A stretch of 64,000 nucleotides of DNA from Astropecten irregularis (Eukaryota > Echinodermata > Asteroidea > Paxillosida > Astropectinidae), in the NCBI GenBank assembly GCA_963971285.1, contig OZ020252.1, forward strand, positions 14,359,662 to 14,423,661, written 5' to 3'. The notes under the pieces were generated by a model. That model had not been told where the DNA came from. It saw only the letters and a program-made list of their open reading frames with translations, and searched no databases. Below, one piece after another: positions 46,901 through 57,000 of the stretch. The position numbers were made by a program, and so were the translations under genes. Each line of letters begins with the position of its first letter. Position 1 is the first letter of the stretch.

Positions 46901-49898
46901 TCCGGTCCTGTGAGACTCAGGAAATGTCCAACTTGAGCTTGTGTTTCAGTTTTTTGTATTAACCCTAAATGCAAGTCACAATAGACCTTTCTTTTGCAAT
47001 GTCACAGCCCGAGTTTTTGCCAACCAAGATGGCCGAAACTATAATGGAGAGTCATCAAAATTTATTCACAATTTTCTTGCTGTGGAATGTTGGATGTTAG
47101 TCAGCATGTCCAATATTTGATCATGTGCTCTTTTGTTTTGTTTTCTTGATAGCTCCTGGTGCCCATCCCGTTCCAGGGGGTGTATTTCCATTACCGCTGG
47201 CAGCGTCACATGTTGTCTCACGCCTACCCCCTCCGGCATGCTTTCAGGTCAGTCAACGAGGACCACTATCATACATGTATCTATGGTGGTGACTGCATTT
47301 CTGGTGGTCAGTGATTGACCACTCAGACATAATTATTAATAAGCCATCTTCCTGTCCACAATTGACATTAGCCCAAATTGTTTGTAGCAGAGATGCAACT
47401 TTTCAGATTTTAATCTGAAATCAGTTTTCAATTCTTCACCCCAATTCTGATTTTCCCCCCTTGAATTATTTTGAATTATTCAATTCATTTTCAAGTCTCG
47501 TTTGATGATATTTAAATCTTCTGTGACACTGCCTTGGATCATGCTGTGTGTCTACATGCAGTACACAAATGACTTAATAACACAGACAGTCATTTTCAAT
47601 TTTTGTTTGCATTATAAATATTGATAGAGCAGTTGCATCTGTGTTGTAGGTAACAGGGGGAAAAAGCTGATTTGATTGTCAATGTAAATGAAGTTTCCAG
47701 TCAATACTTGTGTTAAAGGTCATGTGCAACATTGGTAAAGGTGGCATTGCAGCTTCAGGCTGTTCATATTTTGATTTGTTGTCACTGAATACAAACAAAC
47801 CTGTGAAATTTTCAGCTCAATTGATCATTGGCAAAAGTAGGAAAATCCAGCGAAAAACTGTTGCAATTGTTATGCCAAATTATGTGGGAATTGCTGTCTC
47901 ATTTTTGATCATTTTAAGATCAAAAATGTTTTGGTGTTTGGTTTTACTGTTTTCTGGATAAGTACAGCATTTCAGGTAGAAACATTTTCAAAGTTTATCT
48001 CTACCATTGCCATCTTTATACCCTGTAAATTGTACGTAAATCTGTGAACATTTCTGTTTTGGTTTGTTACCGATGTTGTATACCGGGTATGCCCTTTAAA
48101 CCAGTGAGGCTACATTATAATTTTCTGTTGTCCACATAAGGGTGCCCCCAAATTTGCAAAAGCACAGAGATCTTAGCTATTAAATAAATCTACCAGGCAA
48201 AACTTCAAATAAATTCTATGGGAAGCATACAGCAACATAATACATGTCCAAAGCAGTATTGCTTGGCCATCCTTCAGCAATTTTGTTTGTTATCAACAAA
48301 GAAAGACTTTTCATGCAAAGTATCACTGACTTGCTCGATAAGAAGTAAAAAAGACTGGATTCTTGAATCGTAATTTACACACCGAAGTTGATTATTGCGA
48401 CTTTGGAAATTAAAAGAGTACACAGAAGCAATAGGGCTCCGCGCTCGTGACGCCACATTCAAAAGTTCGGACAAACAAGTCGTACGTGGCCCCATTAACT
48501 TACACGTAAACGTTGTGATGTTTGTCCGAACATCCGATTAACTGTAGCTGTCGATAACAAAGGACGTATTCTATAAATAGCTCGAGCGCGGAGCCCTATT
48601 CAACAACCTTTCCATTTTGTGTATACCACTTTTCACACAATTCCCCTTTCCACTGCTCAATACATTGATACTGTCTCTAATAGTTCTATTTTACTTTTAC
48701 ATTTATTATAAAGGGTCCATTTGTAAAAGTCGACAGCCTGATGAAGCTTCTTGCTGAATGTACAATCCCAGAACGTAAGTATTAAATTGGAAACAATTCA
48801 TATTCTACTTGAATTCTCATAAGAATTGAATTGTTGAATGTTACCTTTGTGCCTGGTATCTTAACCGGTATTTTTTTTTTACTTGCCCTCCAACCCCCCC
48901 TCCCCCCACCCCCACCCTCAACCCAGTACAAAATGTCATGACTTTAACTTTAAGGTCTTCATTGATTGCGAAATGTTCTTTTTTTTTCATTCTGAATGCT
49001 TAAGTAGAGAATACAGCTTGTTCCCATTCGGAACACTAACTGTATAAAAGAACAGTCCACTTTAAGTTATATAGGCTTATTTAGGTACATATAGTCAGCA
49101 CAGAGTAGGCCTACTGATATTTCAATATACATGCAAGAAGTTTTCATATAAAGAAGTATTAAACTGAAACTAGGCCACACAAAATGCAGGTGCTCCCTGA
49201 CTTAATTTGCATTTAATTGTAATGTCGGATATTTTCTTGAATGTGGTGGAATTATGATACAAAACAAAGATGATATTTGAGGCCTGTGATTGTAATTTTT
49301 GTAAATTCACTAATTTCAGAAATATCATAATTTATTATCACAAAGGCCTAAAGATATGTGATTAATATTTATGGAGCTTGTAGGTTTTGGTGATACTCTT
49401 CACAAAGAATAAATCCTTAGCCAATGTTTTGTATGTCTTCCAGATGTTTCAATTGAACACATTTTTTGTTGTATTATACGCTACTAAAGAAAACATTAAA
49501 ATATGTGCTTTATAGATTATGCTGTTCCACTGCTTTCTGCCACAGAGAAACTAAAAAATGATTACTTTTTATTATTTTATCAAAATGAAATGTCAACTGG
49601 ATCCCCACAAAAACGGAGAATATTCTTAATATCAGTAGATCTGTAAAGTAAATGTTCCGAATGTTGTCATGGCCGGAAGGATTCGTTTTAATAACGTTCA
49701 CTTCTGTTCTCGTTCCATCTTTCAGCTAAAGTGGAAGCTGTTGCTTTGAACGGGGAGATGGGTGACAATGATGAGGAAGGCGGCGGGAAACGTAAAAGGA
49801 CAGGCGACAAGAACGAGGACTCAGATGAAGATGAAGAGACGCATAGTGCCCCTGCTCATGACATCTACCGCAGCAGACAACAGAAACGTGTCAGGTAG
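22924..49898 (+). CDS. CSTF3: Cleavage stimulation factor subunit 3 (CstF-77 / Suppressor of forked), complete
   Basis: Nuclear scaffold of the CstF complex. It dimerises through HAT repeats and bridges CstF-64 and CstF-50 to CPSF for pre-mRNA 3' cleavage. Coding exons: 22924-22956, 24421-24522, 25242-25337, 36496-36528, 37844-38043, 38920-39046, 39918-39995, 40510-40672, 41151-41260, 42645-42761, 43199-43273, 43850-43993, 44256-44358, 45291-45360, 45991-46087, 46437-46535, 46675-46846, 47153-47247, 48714-48774, 49726-49898. They sum to 2148 nt, 715 residues plus TAG, against 717 in human. All introns are GT-AG and all junctions keep frame. HAT repeats span residues about 12-545 ([44 protein letters not shown]). 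Then come a Pro-rich hinge ([13 protein letters not shown], about 610), an acidic stretch and the C-terminal [12 protein letters not shown], implicated in partner binding. The start is the ATG in context ACCATGT. Confidence 0.97.
23514..24243. repeat. Family L foldback element in CSTF3 intron 1
   Basis: Left CCTGGTGTCATGCCAAAAGG followed by TGTCC, right GGACACC...TTTTGGCATGTCACAGG. Subterminal AAATAGTGTCCG recurs inverted (GGACACTATTTGG, twice). About 730 bp with no transposase. Confidence 0.7.
24620..24830 (-). mobile_element. tRNA-derived SINE (family S2) in CSTF3 intron 2
   Basis: On the minus strand it has GTTGGCGTAGCGGTTC (A box) and GGGTTCAAGGCC (B box), followed by a tail with GGGTTTTCAGTCCCTACCTG. 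It starts within about 100 bp of the exon 2 donor. Confidence 0.75.
25856..25971. repeat. Short foldback repeat M
   Basis: GTCGCCCCCTTATTTTCCTT on the left, TTTTTTAAGGGGCGAC on the right, with CCTTGTTATTATCCC against GACAAGGAATG inside. Confidence 0.55.
26429..26450 (+). repeat. (GT)n microsatellite
   Basis: A short perfect TG run. Confidence 0.8.
26696..26945. repeat. Family B foldback MITE copy
   Basis: Left AGAGGCCAATTTTTACGGTA, right CCAGCTCCATGAAATTGTCC, with GTGTTGTGTATCGCTG and GGCTGTTGTTCGCTGACCAT inside as in the copy at 21925. Confidence 0.75.
27040..27620. repeat. Large foldback element O in CSTF3 intron 3
   Basis: The left arm at about 27040-27230 (GGTCAAAGGTGACCAAAGTC, GACGTTTCGGTTGCTAGGAC, GAAGACTGGAAGG) pairs with the right arm at about 27440-27620 (GACTTTGATCACC, GTCCTAACAACCGAAACAGCG, CCAGTCTTCAGTG; given in pieces). 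Open frames in the loop have no recognisable product. Confidence 0.7.
27862..28070. repeat. Family F foldback MITE, copy F2
   Basis: Shares AGGCTCAGGCTCCAGC and GCTGAAAATATAGGTTGTGG with copy F1. Its termini are more eroded. Confidence 0.7.
30380..30670 (+). repeat. Degenerate minisatellite
   Basis: A loosely repeated unit close to GTGTGGATGTGTACAAAATGACCC (in five or so diverged copies of variable spacing). Confidence 0.6.
30784..31080. mobile_element. Head-to-head pair of tRNA-derived SINEs (family S1)
   Basis: The minus-oriented copy (30784-30925) and plus-oriented copy (30945-31080) form arms of about 140 nt with only scattered mismatches and a spacer of about 20 nt. The plus copy has GGGCTGGATGGCTCAGCAGT (A box region) at 30970-30989 and GGTTCGAATCC (B box) at 31025-31035. 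Both share AAAGTGAACAAAGAAAAATT-type tails. Confidence 0.85.
32563..32775. repeat. Family B foldback MITE copy
   Basis: Left GGGCCAATTCATGAAGCTGT, right GGCTGTGAAATTGGCCCC. Confidence 0.8.
33397..33750 (-). repeat. Family A MITE, reverse-oriented copy A7a
   Basis: TTAA-bounded. The body is the reverse complement of the family A consensus (CCAGAAATTAGTAAAACAA, GAGTCAGGTTCGCTGTTTTC). Confidence 0.75.
33763..34117 (+). repeat. Family A MITE, copy A7b
   Basis: A forward copy only about 13 bp from the reverse copy A7a, so the pair forms an imperfect inverted repeat of about 720 bp. Confidence 0.8.
34309..34448. repeat. Family C palindromic MITE, copy C2
   Basis: Left AATAGCGCTGCGCACTTGCG, right GACGTCATTAGTGCGGAACGCTATT (given as one end motif split by GTGCGG). 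Shorter than the other copies. Confidence 0.75.
35603..35727. repeat. Family J foldback MITE, copy J1
   Basis: Left GGGCCTGTTTGTTTGCTGTT, right CGAAACAAACAAGCCTT. Inside are GATCCTGCTGATCC and GGATCTGCAAATCA. Confidence 0.75.
36631..36887 (-). repeat. Family D MITE, reverse copy D2
   Basis: Left TGAAAGAATTCCACTGATGA, right CCGTCAGTGGAACTCTTGCC. The interior matches D3 in reverse (TTGTGCACAAGTGAT). It starts about 100 bp after CSTF3 exon 4. Confidence 0.75.
37540..37703. repeat. Family C palindromic MITE, copy C3
   Basis: AATAGCGTTCCGCACTAATG to CAAGTGCGGAGCGCTATT. It lies in intron 4, 140 bp before the exon 5 acceptor. Confidence 0.85.
38341..38480. repeat. Foldback MITE I in CSTF3 intron 5
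   Basis: AGTGGGTG plus a T-run plus CCCATTTGGCACAGA is mirrored by TCTGTGCCAAATGAG plus an A-run plus TACCCACTT. The arms are about 50 nt. Confidence 0.8.
38500..38772. repeat. Diverged family B-related repeat (TTACGG subtype)
   Basis: CCCTAAGCAAAAAAAATCTT and TTTGCTTACGG units end in GGATTCCATGAAATTGGGCCC (last 17 bases shared with family B). Related pieces lie at about 43600-43800, 44490-44585 and 44655-44870. Confidence 0.55.
39566..39812. repeat. Family B foldback MITE copy
   Basis: Left GGGCCAATTTCATGGAGTTG, right GGGCTGTGAAATTGACCCC. In CSTF3 intron 6. Confidence 0.8.
41318..42545. mobile_element. pogo-like non-autonomous element in CSTF3 intron 9
   Basis: The ends are CAGTGGAATGCCGCTATAAC and the inverted TTATAGTGACATTCCACTG, each next to TA (41316-41317 and 42546-42547), as for Tc1/mariner/pogo elements. 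The interior is CpG-rich, has no long ORF, and is interrupted by a family C MITE at 41403-41580. Confidence 0.75.
41403..41580. repeat. Family C palindromic MITE, copy C4, nested
   Basis: AATAGCACTCCGCACTTGCG to TTAGTGCGGAGCGCTATT, inside the pogo-like element. Confidence 0.8.
43321..43590 (+). pseudogene. LINE reverse-transcriptase C-terminal remnant
   Basis: Plus-strand frames read [20 protein letters not shown], then VARF and a [11 protein letters not shown] stretch, then VEMGMG. This order is typical of the 3' end of RTE/CR1-type LINE ORF2 proteins. It is broken by stops and shifts. It lies in CSTF3 intron 11. Confidence 0.65.
44975..45165 (+). mobile_element. tRNA-derived SINE (family S3) in CSTF3 intron 13
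   Basis: GTGCCCCAGTGGTCTGATG (A box region) and GGGTTGGAATCC (B box) are followed by a body with CCTTGGGCAAGATG, CATTGCTCCTCTTCACC and GGAGTAAATGGGTACC, a layout common to metazoan tRNA-SINEs. Confidence 0.75.
45445..45625 (-). mobile_element. tRNA-derived SINE (family S1) in CSTF3 intron 14
   Basis: The reverse strand has GGGCTGGATAGCTCAGTAGG and GGTTCCAATCCC. Flanking family sequence is present on both sides (ATTGACTATTAGGGACACC, TTTCCCTTGTGGTTATTTGA), making this the most complete S1 copy. Confidence 0.8.
46205..46256 (+). repeat. Family A MITE remnant
   Basis: Only the right end survives: TTTCGGTATGCTACCAAAGT followed by ATGGTGGTACCTTTAAA. Confidence 0.6.
47713..48099 (+). repeat. Family A MITE, diverged copy A9
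   Basis: TTAA-bounded. It keeps the internal GATCATTTTAAGATC hairpin and CAGCATTTCAGG. Confidence 0.7.
48430..48600. repeat. Family C MITE, variant copy C5
   Basis: Ends AATAGGGCTCCGCGCTCGTG and CTCGAGCGCGGAGCCCTATT, a distinct subfamily with compensated arm changes. It ends 113 bp before CSTF3 exon 19. Confidence 0.8.
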
Positions 49899-50344
49899 AA
49901 GGATGGAAGGGTATTTTAAAAAATAAAGTGAAATACTATAAGTTGGCACACAAAAGGGTCGTTCATTCATTCGCCAAAGCCTGTGGTTTGCCACTTGTTT
50001 TTGTTTTGTTTTACAAAGTCGAAAGATATGTGTCCGTCATTTCCAGGAGGGGATTTTGTGGCACCCCTCTACCTCTTTCCTCTTGCTTATAGTTTCAAGG
50101 AATTCTTTTGAGCAAGTCTTGGGAATACCTAATTGAGGCTGCATCAGAATCTGCTGCCTAGAGCTAGGTCTAGGTCTTCGCTCCATTGGAAATATGTGGA
50201 GACACCAAGACAATAGACAAAGCTGTAACTCTGGAAGCCCATGTTAGACACGGCCCAAGTATTTATCAGTTCAGGCACAGAAGCCTATCTGTATTGAGGC
50301 ATTTTTTGGCTGGGCTTCATTGCCATCCCATCCATGTATTATCT

Positions 50345-50715
50345 GCAACTTATCCAGGGTTCCCACCTCATCAAGAGTTCCTGCCTTACTCGGGTTCCTG
50401 CAACTCCCATCCAGGGTTTCCGCCATCCTATCTAGGGTTCCCATGCCTATTCAGGGTTCCCACCTCACCATCAAAGGTTCCTGCCTTACTCAGGTTCCTG
50501 CAACTCCCATCCAGGGTTCCCACCACCCTATCTAGGGTTCCCGTGCCTATTCTGGGTTCCCACCTCATCCAGTTCCTCTCCGTCCCCTCCGGCTGCCCTA
50601 CCCCCATGGAGGGATCCCACTCTGTCCAGATTTTCCTTCCTCAAACTAGGCTAGGGTTCCTACCCCCAGTTAGGGTTCCTTACCCCCACCTAGGGTTCCT
50701 AACCCCTATCTTGGG
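50345..50715 (+). repeat. Minisatellite with GGGTTCC core
   Basis: Irregular units of about 20-35 bp built on CCAGGGTTCCCACC / CTAGGGTTCC. The 178-codon ORF at 50186-50722, rich in repeated GFP/RVP words, is a by-product. Confidence 0.75.
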
Positions 50716-51732
50716 TTTCTAAACCCATCTGAGGTCGATTTCACCAAATGCATCATAACTTACTATCAGTCTTGGGACTTATGATGCATTGCAGCCCCTC
50801 ATAGAAGTCGTAGGATATGATGCAAACTCAAGTTCTGACCAATCTTAGGCTTTGACCCCTGGTTTGTTTTACTACCATTCAGGTTTTCCATTTTGTTGGT
50901 TTGGTCAAACTACCAGTGAGAGATTGATCAGAGAACCATGACAAATATCCTGATTTTACCGATTAAATTCAGACTTCTGTTATTGAATGAAGCATTATCA
51001 ATGTAAAATTGTATATAAATGATGGATGGAACTTACCACCTACCCCAGCTCACAGAAATTGATTCTGCATTTCTTTTTATTCGTGCATGTATTTTTTGTG
51101 TGAATTAGTCGCTGATGCATTTATTAAGCCAAACTTATGTCGGAGCTATTACATTATTTTATGTTGTGGCGCTGGAACCATTTTTCTTTTTAATGATTTT
51201 TAAAAGTAAAGGCCTGTACACCATGGACGTCATATAAAAAAATCTGGACTTGCATTGCTTTTGTATCAACTGAAGCCACCGGCTGCCATCTTACCGTGCC
51301 AGATACAATGCAGTAACTATTGATGCCAAATGGATTTAACTAACAATGGTGAGCTCATCTTTGTATTTCCATTTTATTTGGCCCTCCAAGATGGATACTT
51401 GTGGTTTCAGTGACCTATGTGGGCTTATAGGGAGTATTACAAATCCAGATATTTTTATATGACATCCGTGACGTACAATGGCAACATTACAAGTGCATTG
51501 CCCTGCTGGTAATATTAAATGGTTTGAACAAAACAATACTGTTTCGTTCATTTTCTTTTTCTTAATGCTGCCAAATTCTTATGTGATTTTCTTTTTAGTA
51601 GCAGCTCAATTCCTTTCCATTCTGTATAAATATGGGTATGTAATAAACAACGTGCTTTAATTGAATATACCTCTGTTCTTTTTTTCACCTTGTTTCTTAT
51701 TAATGTGATGTCACATACAAATGATGCAGTTC

Positions 51733-51738
51733 AATAAA
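51733..51738 (+). terminator. Poly(A) signal, distal CSTF3 candidate
   Basis: AATAAA followed within about 30 nt by GT-rich GGTGTGTTCTTGT. Of the three AATAAA sites after the stop, this has the best downstream element. Confidence 0.5.
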
Positions 51739-51817
51739 AGTTGATGCAATATGAATTTGCCTGGTGTGTTCTTGTACTTATGTCATTTAGCTTTGGAGGA
51801 AGATCTTGCTTCAGTTG

Positions 51818-52293
51818 AAGGTTATTTCATAGTGTACTTTGGTTTTTGTCAAAGAAACACAGATTCATGGGCAAAATTATCAAGAAAGGTACAGTAAGAG
51901 TCATCTGTGAAATTTTTAGTCCCATACATTCCCCCCTTTTGAGAATCATCAAAATGATTTGCATCTGATGAAGTAGTTGTTGCTACGAAAGCTCATGCTC
52001 TTTTTAAACTCTAGTTAGTCAATACAGTGCTACTTGTATTTTTGTACTTTTTGAGAAAACAGTGCGAAATGCCCACAGTATTTTTAAAATAATTTCACCA
52101 TTATTTGTTATCTTTTAAAGATCAAAATTGCTTTTTGGTCATTGGTTTTACTCTTTTTCTTGATAAATACAGCATTTCAGGCAGAAAAACTTGCCACGGT
52201 TTCTACCATCACCATCTTTATACCCTGTGAGTTATGGGTAAATCTGCGAAGATTTCTGTTTCGGTATGCTACCAAAGTATGATACTACCTTTG
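51818..52293 (+). repeat. Family A MITE, copy A10, with insertion
   Basis: Family A sequence from TTGAAGGTTATTTCATAGTG to TATGATACTACCTTTGAG, with about 100 bp of foreign sequence at 51955-52050. Confidence 0.7.
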
Positions 52294-52680
52294 AGCATTA
52301 TTTATCTCAGGTCGTCACTTTGTTCTGTGAGCAGTTTGCGGCAGTTATATAATGAAAATGACAGTAAATAGTTTTTGTATAGTGCACATTCTGCCAAATA
52401 TTGATGCTCGAGGCCTGATGAGGTAAGATTTGCATGTGTGGCTCTGAAAAAAAAAAAACCAACGGTGAACACCTGACGTTCCAAACAGTGTGCTCTGTTC
52501 ATCTTCAGGAGGGTATTAAAACTGATAGCCCGACTCGAAGGATGCTGGTTACAAGTGCTGCAGAAGATGCTAAGGGTGCACTGGATGGAGTGAACAGCTT
52601 TATTATGACTTGCATTGAAAAGATCTACACTTAAATTTGCAAATTTTGTGAGAGCCTGTAAAAGTTGAACACTTGAAGGC

Positions 52681-52925
52681 GGGCATTTTTTTTTTTTTTT
52701 TTTTCAAAATTAAACTCTCTAACTTTTTTGCTAGTTTTGTTTTGTAAAATCATGCATTGTTTCCCTTGCAAGCAGAAATACAGTGTACATGGACGCCTTC
52801 CGAAGATCAAAATTATTTTGGTCTTTGGTTTTACTCTTCTTCTGGATAAATACAGCATTTCAGGCAGACAAATTGTAACGGTACGTTTGTACCATCACCA
52901 TCTTTATACTAAATTCAAATACCAG
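52681..52925 (+). repeat. T-run and partial family A MITE
   Basis: T-run at 52686-52704. Family A right half from GATCAAAATTATTTTGGTC to ACCATCACCATCTTTATAC. Confidence 0.6.
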
Positions 52926-54052
52926 GTAGTAATTGTCAGGTACTGCAGTGGACTTTAGTCTACTTTTCTGATGGAGGCATTTTTCAGAATGCATGTAGTT
53001 GGTTCCACACCTGGAATATTTTAAAATCGACTTCAGGTTAATACCGAAGTTTAATGCCAATGGAAACAGTTAATTGGTGTGTCATTATGTCATGTTATTT
53101 GCACTCTGTGTATAAATCAATAAGAAAACAAATTGTAAAGTCAAAAGCTATTAGTATATCCTATTACTTGTATTTATTCATCTTGATTACTGTATAAACA
53201 TATATTAATTCATTCTGTACACTTTGCCATAAGATTTGTATTTGGAAATTTTTTGACCGAAAACTAATCAATGGATTTAACAAGTTTGCAAAACAAACTT
53301 TTCTAATCATGGTGCAATATTTTTTTCATTTTCTTTCCCAAATTGTCCTGATTACTGAGACCAACATAAGTTGCATGAGTTGGAATTGTACACTGACCAG
53401 TGTTTTTTTTCCCATCAGAATTTCCCAGTGTTTATTTTTATTAAGTTTCATTTACTGGTAATTGAATTTATAGTTTCTATTTCTTTTTTTTCTTTTTTCA
53501 AAAGAATGATATGACCAACACCAAAATCGTAAAGAAATATAAGCTTGACATTTACATCTGCAGCCATTTGTCAATAGGGTGGTGTTAAGGGTGGATATTT
53601 ATTCATGTGGAACTCCCGGAACAAGCCTTTCTTCAAATCTGAGTTGCTTTTCATCAACAACATATTAAGCATTATAAGCAAACATTCCCTATACATACAT
53701 TTGTTTGCATAAAGGCTGCTCCTTTGTAGTGTTTCTGATAATTAAAAAACAAAAAAATGACAAAGAAATTTAAGGTTTTCTCTATTTAAAAAATGTGCAG
53801 TCTGTTTTTAATTACAAAATGTTCCTTCCTCTCATTGAAGGTATTAACTTGCAGAATGTCGAATTAGAAAACTCTCCGGCTGGCATGCACTGCAGAACAC
53901 GACCATCCTACTCTCTGTGAAGTTTACTTCTAAAGCCTCCAGCTGTAGTGTGTTGGAGGGATCGACTCTCCTACTGTCATTGGTGAAGGTTACCGGCAGA
54001 CTTTGTCAGACTTCCATAACCTCCAGCTGTTTGATATGGCACAATCTGCACA
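52926..54052. other. Convergent intergenic region and WASHC3 3' UTR
   Basis: AT-rich with no gene. TTTATT at 53598-53603 is a minus-strand AATAAA about 450 nt after the WASHC3 stop and is a plausible poly(A) signal. Confidence 0.45.
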
Positions 54053-57000
54053 CTAATCACTGAATTCATCGTCCTGTTCTTCCTCACTGCTCTCGCTGAA
54101 GGTAGAGTCCGAGTCATCTTGTGCGGCAGGTGGTGCTGGAGCATTGGGATTACTAAAGAGAGGGAGAGTTCAAAAGAGTATGGAAGGTGAGAGACAGACA
54201 AAGCAAACTTGGCATTTCAAATCCAAGTCAAATTTAATAACACTGGCTTAAACTTTGGTTATAGTCAAAGGAAGGCAGATTCATGGGCAAAAATATCAAG
54301 GAAGAAACAGCAACAGTCATCTGTGAAATTTTCAGTCCCATACAGTGCCCACTTTATGAGAAAACAGTGAAAAACGGCTACATTTTTATTTTTTTTATTG
54401 TCACTGTTATTTTTTATTTTTAAAAGATCAAAACTGTTTTTGGTCATTGGTTATACTCTTTTCTGGATAAATACAGCATTTCAGGCAGAACAATGTTTCT
54501 ACCATCACCATCTTTATACCCTGTAAGTTATATGTAAATCTGTGAAGATTTCTGTTTCGGTATGCTACCAAATTATGATAGGACCTTTCAAAATGTGTAC
54601 ACGACACATTTGTGTACATGACCCTTGCATGCAATACTGAAGCGTGGCAAAATCCCACTTCATCGCATCAGGTTTGATTACCCCCTCCTCTCCAATCCAG
54701 TCACAATAGTGACAACCAATCAACCAATTAAAAAACCCAGAAAAAGATCCCCTTTTTCTTACCAGTACCAGTATATTAATTGTTGTGCATTAAACGATGT
54801 GGTTTCATGAACTTACTCTAGCAAGTCAGGATTGAGTCCATCCAGCATAAGTTTTTGCCTCAACGCACTGACAGGCACACCCTTCATAGCACATAGAGAG
54901 AGAGAGAGACAAAATGAATGCCAGTATCATTTCTTTAACAGTTGAACACTTGTTAAACAACAACAGGTATAAAAGAGAGTCCAAATCAGAGCCTGGATCA
55001 CTTACCATGTTGATCATCTTGAAGTATTTCATGTAGCGTGGGTCCTGGGACACTGTCATGGTGGGCAGGGCCTCAGGCGGCGCTTCCACTGCAGGTAAAT
55101 TCTGTACAAAAAATCCAGGTTTAATTGCAAAAATGTAGTCTTAAAGCTGTACCTTCACAATGTTAACATTCTCATTTCTCAATCAAATTAAAGATCAGCA
55201 CAGGCATCAACAAAGGAAGAAGAATACAAAGACAAAATGGAGTCAGTACCAAACAAATGTTTCACACTCAGACAAACCAAGCAATAGATAATGGGCCTGT
55301 TTGTTTCAGGCACGCGATTAGTGATCTTGCAGATCCACATCTCAAGCAGGATAAGCTAAAATGGAATCCGGATCAGCAGGATCACTGATCTTGCATCTGA
55401 AACAAAGAGGCCCGTACTTACCGGATGTTCTGAGGGGGGTAAGGCTGGTAAATCAGGTGGCCCAGAGGGTTGGGATTCTGGGGTCGGGCCTGGGGCAGGG
55501 GGTGTCTCAACTGTGATATTCTCAAGGCCTGGTATGGAAGCCAACTGTAAACGATCAAGAAAAGAAAAAGAAGACCACCAAAAAAAAAAAAGAATAGGAA
55601 CAAATTAAGCACATTTAAGTTATAAAAAGAAAGGTAACAAAAGTTTCATTCCTGTAATTAAATAGCCAGAATAGGGAGACGCAAGTACATGTATATATAA
55701 AGTGTTTCTTTGATTCATTCCTAGCCACTCAACACTGGACTACAATGCACACCCACATTGGTTCTTTATCCCTTTTAAGGTACAGTACTACAGCTGCAGT
55801 ACTAGGCCACCTTCCAGAAAAATCTTCACTTATCATTATTTATCAACAATCATTTATGATAAAAATATGTTGCACGGCGAGGAATCAATTATTACCAAAA
55901 TTTTAATAAAAATGGAAAAATGGAAAGTAGGGCTCTCCAATGGTTGAAAGATTTAATCCCATTACTGTCTCACCTTAGCTTCAAGTATGTTCATGGTAAC
56001 TTCCAACCTTTGTATTCTTGTATTCAAATCAGCCAGTTTCTGTAGCAAACACAACAAATTGAAAACAAAACACAAGATATCAAAATATTGGAGGCTAATT
56101 TCATAGAGCTGCTTAAGCACCAAAATTTGCTTAAGCACCATAAAACCTTGGTATATAAAACCAGTATGCCAGCCAAAACTCCTTGTGAATGTTATGCTCA
56201 GCAAAAAATTACAGAATACACGTCAAAAGCAGTAAACATCACATGAAAATTTGCTTGGCAATCCTGTTTGATCAAGGATGACTTTTCATGCTTAAAAACA
56301 ACTTTGTGCTTAAGCAGCTCTGTGGCCAATCTAGCTTAATCTTTGTATAAACAACACAAGTCTCTAATTGATGGTACAATATCCACAATATCAACCCCAT
56401 TTAAAAACAACATACACAAGTGATTCCCACATAATACTCATCTCTATTTATGTGTACTACTCCACATAACTCTCCTTGTATGATGTACCATACTCTCCAC
56501 ACTGATGTTATTCATAAACTCCAATATGGAACTGATAAGGGGTTATCCACTTATCCAGTAAATAGGATATAGGCTACATCAAATTAGCCAGTTTTCAAAC
56601 TGGAACCCAAAAAATGAATCTGCCTTTTACCTGTTCGCTGACACATGAAAACTTGTTGAGGAAGCGTGTTGTGTGAGTGACGAAATGATTCAAAAATGCC
56701 AACATACGCTTGGGATGAATGGCTCCAACCTATTTTCCCATGATTAGAAAAAAAAAACAAGATAAGGAAAATTAAAATGTATACAACACAGACTCACAGA
56801 TTAAACCACAGATATAAAGTTTAAACAAAAATAAACGATGATCATAACCCTTGGTTTGACATGGGGATACATAGACCATATCACAAATAGCGACCACAGG
56901 GAGTTGTGGGATGCACAAGGGTCGAAAGGGCGCCACCACCTGCTTAGTTTTGGTCAGTTTGCTTTGTGCATTGTGTCACGTGAAGATGCAGATTGCCCAT

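Larger units (their letters stand above)
49899..51760 (+). other. CSTF3 3' UTR region
   Basis: Follows the stop at 49896-49898 and holds AATAAA at 49922-49927, 51642-51647 and 51733-51738. The middle is a CT-rich minisatellite. The length of the real 3' UTR depends on which poly(A) site is used. Confidence 0.6.

Noticed and set aside
50186..50722. 178-codon ORF after CSTF3
   Set aside because: It spans a GGGTTCC minisatellite and its repeated words come from the DNA repeat. No protein family and no splice signals.
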